Of a stretch of DNA of 11,211 bases, positions 6,140 through 11,211 are shown piece by piece. The position numbers were made by a program, and so were the translations under genes. Each line of letters begins with the position of its first letter. Positions within the stretch are counted from its first letter, which is position 1. A model generated the notes under the pieces. It did not search any database. It had not been told where the DNA came from and was given only the letters and a program-made list of their open reading frames with translations. The stretch comes from Bacteroidales bacterium (GTDB lineage Bacteria > Bacteroidota > Bacteroidia > Bacteroidales > JAFGXI01): positions 1 to 11,211 of the forward strand of contig JALSQC010000198.1 in assembly GCA_026985625.1 (NCBI GenBank). The letters run 5' to 3'.

Positions 6140-8686
6140 TTAAAATCGCAAACCTAACATTATAAAATAATTTCTGCCATATGCATAAAAATATTTTGGA
6201 GGAAATCTATCTACATCTCTATTTATGTAATCGTAACGTAATTGTTCGTAACCTCCTGTAATAAAATTGGTATTGTTTAAAATATTATTAATACCTACGT
6301 TTAGATATATGTAATATGTGTTTGATTTTATTTTTCCTATTAAACTTTCTTCGGTTGGTGTATCGTGACTAATTCGCCATGATTTACCTCCAAAAAAGTC
6401 AAGAGTAAAAGCGGGGTTTAATTTTTCTTGATTTATTATTTTATCCCATTGTTCGCTATTTTGTTCTACTGCATGTGTTCCATCTGGGTTTGCAAGTGCG
6501 TCTATTGTTCGTCGTTCAGGATTAAAGTCGAGATAAATATTATCAAAGTAATTTGCATTAAAATTAACAAACCAATATTTAGGACTTCGATATCCTAATC
6601 CTAACGAATAAGCATTTTGTGGACCGTTAGCTTTAAAAAAGTATTTTTGATAAACGGTTTTAGGCTTTGCAATTTGTGTTGCATCGTTGTCTTGTATAAT
6701 AACTGCAGTTGGTCTGTTTGTATAAATATTTTGACCTCTTGCTGCAACTAATGTTGCCGATATTGTTGTAGTTATTTTTATTTCGGAGCCAAATTCTATC
6801 CCTGCATTTTGACTATTAATACCTGTAAGTATATGGTTTGTAAAATTATGATACAAATCGTTATAAAAACTACGAACTCTTGTTTGATTCTGAAACGCTG
6901 TATAATATGCTGTTAATCTTGCTTTTATACGTGGTGCTCTTAAATTGTAACCTAATTCGCCTGAATATATTGTCTCGTTTTGCAAATTATCTACTACAAA
7001 ATCTCGTGTTCTTGGCGATACATAAGCATTTCGCATATATGGTGCTCTTGTTAAATAGGCTCCTTGTGCATAAAAATAATTTCTACCGTTCATTTTATAT
7101 GTAATCCCGCCTTTTGCTCCGTAGTTTATAAATTTTTGTTTTTTTGATTCTCCATAAGAATTATCAGGAAATTTTCCGTTTTTCATATATCCTGTTCGCC
7201 AAAATGTAGTATATGACGCATCTCCCGAAATGAAAAAATCAAATTTAGAATATTTAAATGTCGATTGAGCCCATAAGCTCGATTTTGTTTGATTTAAATC
7301 GTAATTGTAACCAAATTTATCTCCTTTTTTTACTATTCTGTTAGGATTGTTTAAATCGTTTTGATAAAAATCTTCGTTTGAAGGATTATCTCTTTCGGCA
7401 AATTTATCTATATCAACATAATAATCTCCGCCAAGCAAATCGTCTATAATTTTGTAATGATTTCCTTTATACATCCAAAAGTTAATACCTCCGTCTATTG
7501 TTATGTTATCGTTAAATTCGTTATTTACAGTTATATTTGCTATTTCTTGTTGATAATCGGTTCTTCTCTCTTCTATAATATATTTTGAACGTTTTTGTGC
7601 ATTTTCATCAATATTTTCGCTATTTATTTTATAAAAATTTTCCCAATTTAATTGCGAGTTATTTATAAAGGCATTTGCTACATCTTGCATCAACGACGAA
7701 TCGTTTTGATAACTTGGTAAATATCTGTAATAATCGGGACGAGGATCCATTGTGTTATACCAGTCTAATGCTGTTGAACCATATTTACCAAAAGTATATG
7801 CCAATGATGTTGTTATTTTTGTTTTTTCGTTTAATTTAAAGTAATCATTTAATATAATGTATGGTTTGTGAGAACGTGCAATTCTGGAATTTCGTTTTTC
7901 GCCGTTTTGATATCCCCAATACGGATTATAATAATTGTTGTTTAACAAATCGTATGCTTCTTGTGTCGAACCGCCTGCTTTTCCTCTTTCGGCAGGAGAG
8001 CCGAATCCTGTTAGAGTAATGCTGTGTCTTGAATTTATTTTTTTTTCTATTGAACCAAAATAAGACCATGCATCGTAAAATGTAGCAGCTTTGTATCCCT
8101 CTTGTCCCCAACGTCGCGAACCTGAAAATGTAAAAGCCCAACCGTTATCCATTATTCCTGTTGAATGGGTAAACATAATTCTATTTGAATATGAACGATT
8201 TGATATGGCATAACTAACTTTTGTTCCTTTTGCTTGTTTTGATGCTCTGGTATTTATATATGCTCCGCCTCCTATGCCTCCAAAATCGAAATGCATTTTA
8301 TCTAACCCGTTAACATATTGTTTATTTCTTGTTGCATCGTTTAATCCGCCCCAAACCGACCAAAAAACTCTGCCGGACTCTATATCGTTCATTTGAATTC
8401 CGTTTAAAAAAACATTTGTGTTTTCGGAATCGTAACCTCTTATTCTAAATCGTCCTGCACCAAAAGTATAACCCGCAGTATTTACAAAAACATCACGCGA
8501 TGCTTGTAAAAGACTGTAAACATCTTGTGTTTCCTCGTCGCTATCGAACTCCGTTGAACTAACAGAAATTTCAGGCATATCCAATTGTAAATTTATTGTA
8601 GAATCTTTTTTTTCTAAAATATTATTTTGTGCCGATAAAAATAAAGAAAACGAAAGTAGTAGAATTAATAAAGTAAAAAATTTCAT
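6140..8686 (-). CDS. TonB-dependent outer-membrane receptor
   Basis: 848 residues. A signal peptide ends near A19 (FLSA, then Q20). A plausible TonB-box-like segment, DMPEISVSS (36-44), precedes the plug domain (about 55-150), which shows the usual FRIRGYDSENTNVFLNGIQM signature (80-99). The remaining ~690 residues alternate aromatic-rich beta strands and loops, as expected of a 22-strand barrel, and end in F848 (YFIMLGLRF), the usual signal for outer-membrane assembly. Such proteins import bulky or scarce substrates into the periplasm using TonB/ExbBD energy. The CarboxypepD_reg-like N-terminal extension common in SusC-type receptors is absent: only about 16 residues separate the signal peptide from the TonB box. 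It is the first gene of the cluster with the two DUF5689-like lipoproteins and the T9SS protein. The substrate is not deducible. A -7 box at 8767-8774 and two dyads upstream suggest regulated expression. Confidence 0.95.
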   Translation of the reverse strand: MKFFTLLILLLSFSLFLSAQNNILEKKDSTINLQLDMPEISVSSTEFDSDEETQDVYSLLQASRDVFVNTAGYTFGAGRFRIRGYDSENTNVFLNGIQMNDIESGRVFWSVWGGLNDATRNKQYVNGLDKMHFDFGGIGGGAYINTRASKQAKGTKVSYAISNRSYSNRIMFTHSTGIMDNGWAFTFSGSRRWGQEGYKAATFYDAWSYFGSIEKKINSRHSITLTGFGSPAERGKAGGSTQEAYDLLNNNYYNPYWGYQNGEKRNSRIARSHKPYIILNDYFKLNEKTKITTSLAYTFGKYGSTALDWYNTMDPRPDYYRYLPSYQNDSSLMQDVANAFINNSQLNWENFYKINSENIDENAQKRSKYIIEERRTDYQQEIANITVNNEFNDNITIDGGINFWMYKGNHYKIIDDLLGGDYYVDIDKFAERDNPSNEDFYQNDLNNPNRIVKKGDKFGYNYDLNQTKSSLWAQSTFKYSKFDFFISGDASYTTFWRTGYMKNGKFPDNSYGESKKQKFINYGAKGGITYKMNGRNYFYAQGAYLTRAPYMRNAYVSPRTRDFVVDNLQNETIYSGELGYNLRAPRIKARLTAYYTAFQNQTRVRSFYNDLYHNFTNHILTGINSQNAGIEFGSEIKITTTISATLVAARGQNIYTNRPTAVIIQDNDATQIAKPKTVYQKYFFKANGPQNAYSLGLGYRSPKYWFVNFNANYFDNIYLDFNPERRTIDALANPDGTHAVEQNSEQWDKIINQEKLNPAFTLDFFGGKSWRISHDTPTEESLIGKIKSNTYYIYLNVGINNILNNTNFITGGYEQLRYDYINRDVDRFPPKYFYAYGRNYFIMLGLRF

Positions 8687-8766
8687 TTGTTATAATTAAA
8701 TTATTATTATAAATTGTTATTTTAATTACATTGACTATACATTAATGTGTGTAAAATATTAACATG

Positions 8767-8774
8767 CAAATATA
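8767..8774 (-). promoter_or_regulatory. Candidate -7 promoter box (TATATTTG) for the receptor gene cluster
   Basis: The minus strand reads TATATTTG, a full match to the Bacteroidota -7 consensus TAnnTTTG. Transcription would begin near 8760 and leave a leader of about 70 bases before the ATG at 8686. The -33 position has no exact TTG; the nearest sequence is the GTTAAC of the dyad at 8797-8811, which may suit a promoter that needs an activator. Confidence 0.55.
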
Positions 8775-8796
8775 TATTATATTTTTTAAAAAAATG

Positions 8797-8811
8797 TTAA
8801 CTAAAAGTTAA
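8797..8811. repeat. 15-base dyad (TTAACT-AAA-AGTTAA) at the -33 region of the receptor promoter
   Basis: A perfect 6-base inverted repeat around a 3-base spacer. It covers the -33 region relative to the receptor -7 box and could be a binding site for a dimeric regulator. A second dyad of the same size lies just upstream at 8819-8833. Confidence 0.45.
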
Positions 8812-8818
8812 TTTATTA

Positions 8819-8833
8819 CTTAAATAATTTAAG
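8819..8833. repeat. 15-base dyad (CTTAAA-TAA-TTTAAG) upstream of the receptor promoter
   Basis: A perfect 6-base inverted repeat around a 3-base spacer. Its centre is 22 bases from the centre of the dyad at 8797-8811, about two helical turns, so both would face the same side of the helix. Confidence 0.45.
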
Positions 8834-8912
8834 CATTAGTGTTATAAAATATATTATACAATATGTGTTAATTGGTTATAAAAAGCATATAAATAATTAA
8901 TTTACAAAAAAA

Positions 8913-8929
8913 ATACATCAATTATGTAT
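8913..8929. repeat. 17-base dyad (ATACAT-CAATT-ATGTAT) at the hydratase promoter
   Basis: A perfect 6-base inverted repeat with a 5-base spacer. Its right arm overlaps the position expected for the -33 element of the TATATTTG promoter at 8946-8953. This is a possible operator; chance is also plausible in DNA this AT-rich. Confidence 0.35.
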
Positions 8930-8945
8930 AGTAAAATAAAAAATA

Positions 8946-8953
8946 TATATTTG
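8946..8953 (+). promoter_or_regulatory. Candidate -7 promoter box (TATATTTG) for the enoyl-CoA hydratase gene
   Basis: A full match to TAnnTTTG, with an ATG (8924-8926) in place of the preferred TTG 19 bases upstream. Initiation just downstream would leave a leader of about 15 bases of T-rich sequence before the start codon at 8976. Confidence 0.55.
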
Positions 8954-8975
8954 TTTTTAATTTTAATTTTTTTTT

Positions 8976-9755
8976 ATGGAAAAAACATTTGCAAATTACA
9001 CGACAAATAATAGAATAGGCTATATTACCTTAAACCGCCCCGAAAAACGTAATGCCCTTAACGATGTATTTGTTGAAGAATTAAAAACAATTTTTAATTA
9101 TGCCGAAAGCGATAACAAATCTAAAATATTAGTTTTAAAAGCAAATGGTGATGCTTTTTGTGCAGGAGCAGATTTAGCATATTTAAAAAAATTACAAAAC
9201 AATTCATACGAAGAAAATTTTATAGACTCGAATAATCTAAAAGAATTATTTGATCAAATATACAATTTAAAAAAACTTGTTATAGCACAAGTCGAAGGTC
9301 ATGCCATTGCCGGAGGCGGAGGATTAGCTACTGTGTGCGATTTTGTATTCTCGATACCCGAGGCAAAATTTGGATTTACCGAAGTAAAAATAGGATTTGT
9401 TCCTGCAATTATTTCGACTTTTATTTTACGAAAAATTGGCGAAACAAAAACCAAAGAACTACTGCTTACGGGTGATTTAATTTCTGCAGAAAAAGCTCAA
9501 AATATAGGATTAATAAATTTTATTACTAATAAGGAGAATATAAATACAGAAGTAAATAATTTTGCCGAAAAAATATGCAAAAACACATCAGGCGAATCAT
9601 TAAAAATAACAAAAAAACTTATATCAGAAGTTCAATCTATGAGTGTTAAAGAAGCATTAAATTACTCTGCAGAATTAAATGCAAAAGCACGACAAACCGA
9701 AGATTGCAAAAAAGGAATAACATCTTTTATAAATAAACAAAAAATAATATGGTAA
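8976..9755 (+). CDS. Enoyl-CoA hydratase/isomerase family protein (crotonase fold)
   Basis: 259 residues, the normal length for the family. It begins with the ITLNRPEKRNALN strand (17-29). The first oxyanion-hole motif is FCAGADL (61-67) and the second is AIAGGGGLATVCD (110-122). The acid/base glutamate of the second type (rat crotonase E164) is E136 in FGFTEVKIG. The residue aligned to crotonase E144 is G116, so only one of the two classic glutamates is present. The C-terminus (NAKARQTEDCKKGITSF, 235-251) is the usual trimerisation and CoA-binding helix region. The family acts on CoA thioesters in the cytoplasm, by hydration, isomerisation or related chemistry. With one glutamate it could be a hydratase of the feruloyl-CoA type, an isomerase, or a branched-chain (methylglutaconyl-CoA-like) hydratase; sequence alone does not decide. 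No other acyl-CoA genes are nearby. The start is the first ATG after its promoter and the N-terminus is of normal length. Confidence 0.92.
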   Translation: MEKTFANYTTNNRIGYITLNRPEKRNALNDVFVEELKTIFNYAESDNKSKILVLKANGDAFCAGADLAYLKKLQNNSYEENFIDSNNLKELFDQIYNLKKLVIAQVEGHAIAGGGGLATVCDFVFSIPEAKFGFTEVKIGFVPAIISTFILRKIGETKTKELLLTGDLISAEKAQNIGLINFITNKENINTEVNNFAEKICKNTSGESLKITKKLISEVQSMSVKEALNYSAELNAKARQTEDCKKGITSFINKQKIIW

Positions 9756-9770
9756 ATGCAATTTTTTTTT

Positions 9771-9778
9771 TATTTTTG
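9771..9778 (+). promoter_or_regulatory. Candidate -7 promoter box (TATTTTTG) for the exported-protein pair
   Basis: A full match to TAnnTTTG in the 43-base gap after the hydratase stop, with an ATG (9749-9751) 19 bases upstream where TTG would be expected. Initiation would leave a leader of roughly 14 bases before 9799. Because the sequence around it is mainly T, it is weaker evidence than the other boxes; readthrough from the hydratase gene is equally possible. Confidence 0.35.
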
Positions 9779-9798
9779 TTTTTTAATAAAAAATCTTT

Positions 9799-10461
9799 AT
9801 GAGAATTAAACATATATTTTTATTTTTTATTACGATTTTTGTTTTTTATTCTTGCGACAAGTTCGGAGGTAGCAGTCAAGGGGTTATTACATACGAATTA
9901 AAATATCTCGAAGACGAAAAAGACAAACCCGTTATTAGTTTACTTCCCACAGAAATGAAATTTTATTATAAAGACAACAATACATGCCAAAAAGTCGAAG
10001 GTTGGATGTCTATATTCAGCATAATAGGTATCTCCGATTTTAAAACCGGCACAAGATATGCTTTACTAAAAATAATGGCCGATAAATATATGTATAAAAG
10101 CACAGGTAATACTGCATTTGGTTACGACGAAATGAAAGGCAAAAAAATAAAATTTACAAAAGAAACCAAAGAAATTGCCGGATATAAATGTAAAAAAGCA
10201 ATTGTAGAATATAAAGGCGACGAATACGAAGTATATTACACCGATAAAATAAAAATAAAAGACCCTAATTGGAATAATCCATACAAAGAAATAAACGGTG
10301 TTTTAATGAAATATCAAATATCAATGTTTGGCATAAAGACTGAAATAACCGCTACAAAAGTAGAAAACATAGAAATCGACGACAATAACTTTGTTGTTCC
10401 CGATGGTTATAACGAAGTTACCAAACAAAAAATGGAAGATGTAATTAACAATTTAATGTAA
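9799..10461 (+). CDS. Lipoprotein with DUF4412/GLPGLI-like domain
   Basis: 220 residues. A lipoprotein signal peptide ends in FYSC, so C19 is the likely acylated residue and the protein would be anchored to a membrane facing the periplasm or surface. The mature part is beta-rich: GVITYELKY (28-36), PTEMKFYYKDNN (50-61), then the conserved EIAGYKCKKAIVEY (125-138), YEVYYTDKIKIKD (143-155), a NNPYKEINGVLMKYQ segment (159-173) and a final VVPDGYNEVTKQ (199-210). GYKCKKA followed by a YYT strand and a G-V-L-based strand is typical of the small Bacteroidota GLPGLI and DUF4412 families. I assign it there tentatively; their function is unknown. The next gene encodes a paralogue with the same motif order. 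Other cysteines are C63 and C131. Confidence 0.85.
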   Translation: MRIKHIFLFFITIFVFYSCDKFGGSSQGVITYELKYLEDEKDKPVISLLPTEMKFYYKDNNTCQKVEGWMSIFSIIGISDFKTGTRYALLKIMADKYMYKSTGNTAFGYDEMKGKKIKFTKETKEIAGYKCKKAIVEYKGDEYEVYYTDKIKIKDPNWNNPYKEINGVLMKYQISMFGIKTEITATKVENIEIDDNNFVVPDGYNEVTKQKMEDVINNLM

Positions 10462-10467
10462 TATATT

Positions 10468-11139
10468 ATGAAAAAACTAACAAGTATTTTATTTATTTTA
10501 ACTTTATTAATATCGTTATCGGTAAATGCTCAAAAAAAAGCAAAACCATTTACAGGAGTAATATCTTTTAATATTTCTTTTGAAGGAAGAGAATTAGAAC
10601 CAAACGAAAAAGCTCAAATGCCAACAGAAATAAAAACTTATTACGGAAAAGACAATTTAATTAGAACCGATCAAATATCAGCTATGGGCTCAGTATCGTC
10701 AATATCAAATACCGCTACAAATGAGTCAACAGTATTGTTCGATATGATGGGACAAAAAATGGCTGTTAAATCAACAAAAAAAGAATACGACGAATCTGTT
10801 AAAGATTTAAAATACGATGTAACATACACCGACGACACAAAAACAATTCTTGGATACAAATGCAAAAAAGCAATAGTAAAAGATAAAGACGGAAAAGAAA
10901 TGACCGTTTATTATACCCAAGACATAAACGTAAATAATCCAAATGCAAACAATCCCGCTTTTAAAGATATTAAAGGTGTTGCTTTAGAATATACACAACC
11001 AACAGCCGACGAAGATTTAACACTACACCTAACAGCTAAAGAAGTAAAAAAATCTAAAGTAAAAAAATCTATGTTTACAATACCGGCAGGTTACAAAACA
11101 ATAACTAAAGAAGAATTTAAAAGTATGATAGGTGGTTAA
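10468..11139 (+). CDS. Secreted paralogue of the preceding lipoprotein (DUF4412/GLPGLI-like)
   Basis: 223 residues. The signal peptide ends VNA, then Q22, with no lipobox cysteine, so the protein should be released into the periplasm. It parallels the preceding lipoprotein along its length: GVISFNISFEG (30-40), MPTEIKTYYGKDN (51-63), TILGYKCKKAIV (126-137), MTVYYTQDINVNNP (145-158), DIKGVALEY (167-175) and FTIPAGYKTITKEEF (203-217). Its only cysteine is C132 in GYKCKKA. The middle segment FDMMGQKMAVKSTKKEY (91-107) is better developed than in the lipoprotein and is like the 'model-protein readout' strands of DUF4412 proteins. The gene begins 6 bases after the lipoprotein stop, so the two are translated from one message. 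The function is unknown; a shared ligand or partner is a reasonable inference. Confidence 0.87.
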   Translation: MKKLTSILFILTLLISLSVNAQKKAKPFTGVISFNISFEGRELEPNEKAQMPTEIKTYYGKDNLIRTDQISAMGSVSSISNTATNESTVLFDMMGQKMAVKSTKKEYDESVKDLKYDVTYTDDTKTILGYKCKKAIVKDKDGKEMTVYYTQDINVNNPNANNPAFKDIKGVALEYTQPTADEDLTLHLTAKEVKKSKVKKSMFTIPAGYKTITKEEFKSMIGG

Positions 11140-11152
11140 TTATTTTAACCAC
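11132..11152 (+). other. Stop-codon hairpin at the end of the secreted paralogue gene
   Basis: GTGGTTAA (11132-11139) and TTAACCAC (11145-11152) form a perfect 8-base stem with a 5-base loop. The left arm contains the last glycine codon and the TAA stop. No T run follows, so it is not itself a terminator. It may stabilise the 3' end of the message ahead of the true terminator 12 bases downstream. Confidence 0.5.
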
Positions 11153-11163
11153 AAATAAATTAC

Positions 11164-11192
11164 AATCCTCATTTTTACGAGGATTTTTTTTT
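11164..11192 (+). terminator. Intrinsic terminator after the plus-strand gene set
   Basis: AATCCTC (11164-11170) and GAGGATT (11179-11185) form a 7-base stem with an 8-base loop, followed by a run of nine Ts (11184-11192). It lies 24 bases after the stop of the last complete gene, as expected of a Rho-independent terminator. Confidence 0.9.
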
Positions 11193-11211
11193 AATATAAT
11201 GACAAAGAAAA

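Larger units (their letters stand above)
8687..8975. other. Divergent AT-rich intergenic regulatory region
   Basis: 289 bases separate the receptor (minus) from the enoyl-CoA hydratase (plus). I see no open reading frame of note and no RNA gene. The region contains outward-facing TATATTTG boxes near each gene, two 15-base dyads close to the receptor promoter, a 17-base dyad close to the hydratase promoter, and a 10-base perfect palindrome ACATTAATGT (8739-8748) in the presumed receptor leader. Confidence 0.7.

Noticed and set aside
6149..6156. TAGGTTTG on the minus strand, a full -7 consensus match
   Set aside because: It lies in the last codons of the receptor gene (Leu-Gly-Leu region) and has no TTG at the -33 position, so coding constraint and chance explain it. 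An internal promoter for the lipoproteins cannot be excluded.
6880..8141. Short open frames inside the receptor gene (6880-7104 plus, 7926-8141 minus)
   Set aside because: They are alternative-frame readings of the receptor coding sequence, with basic or aromatic composition and no supporting signals.
3433..8686. A standard polysaccharide utilisation locus
   Set aside because: There is no SusD homologue, glycoside hydrolase, polysaccharide lyase or sulfatase in the cluster.
8687..8975. A tRNA or small RNA gene in the divergent region
   Set aside because: I see no cloverleaf pattern or GC-containing stem there, and the only stems found are short A/T dyads.
10671..10865. Minus-strand open frame opposite the secreted paralogue
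   Set aside because: It lies antisense inside a well-supported gene and has no motif of its own.
11199..11211. Possible start of a further plus-strand gene (ATG ACA AAG AAA)
   Set aside because: Only 13 bases remain before the window edge, so the start cannot be judged.

Overview
The window looks like chromosomal DNA from a very AT-rich member of the Bacteroidota (Bacteroidetes). The reasons are: a type IX secretion (T9SS) C-terminal sorting domain; DUF5689-type lipoproteins beside a TonB-dependent receptor; candidate promoters of the Bacteroidota form TAnnTTTG; A-rich leaders without Shine-Dalgarno sequences; and strong use of A/T-ending codons. Nothing in the window allows a genus call. 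I saw no phage, transposon, CRISPR or RNA genes.

Layout. Positions 1-8686 are all on the minus strand. Read in the direction of transcription they hold: a TonB-dependent outer-membrane receptor (8686-6140); two tandem paralogous DUF5689-like lipoproteins (6088-5234 and 5219-4374); a T9SS-exported protein with the same kind of beta-rich, OB-like repeat (4320-3433); a clear intrinsic terminator (3413-3381); the tRNA wobble-uridine methyltransferase MnmD (3367-2708); and the first 860 residues of a large secreted protein of unrecognised family (2580 to beyond position 1). A 289-base AT-rich divergent region (8687-8975) separates these from the plus-strand genes. Those are a crotonase-fold enoyl-CoA hydratase/isomerase (8976-9755), a lipoprotein (9799-10461) and a paralogous signal-peptide protein (10468-11139). 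They end at an intrinsic terminator near 11164-11192.

How the genes may work together. The receptor, the two lipoproteins and the T9SS protein look like one outer-membrane uptake or surface-binding locus. It is analogous in layout to SusC/SusD pairs but has no SusD homologue; the accessory proteins are DUF5689/OB-like instead. The substrate cannot be read from the sequence. mnmD and the large secreted protein are probably separate units: a terminator sits just before mnmD, and a promoter with two direct repeats upstream precedes the large gene. On the plus strand, the two small exported proteins share an architecture and sit 6 bases apart, so they are probably co-transcribed. Their link to the enoyl-CoA hydratase is only positional.

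The most interesting points are the receptor-plus-three-OB-like-proteins locus, the unrecognised large secreted protein, the paired dyads upstream of the receptor promoter, the crotonase lacking one of the two usual catalytic glutamates, and the paralogue pair in which one copy is lipid-anchored and the other soluble.
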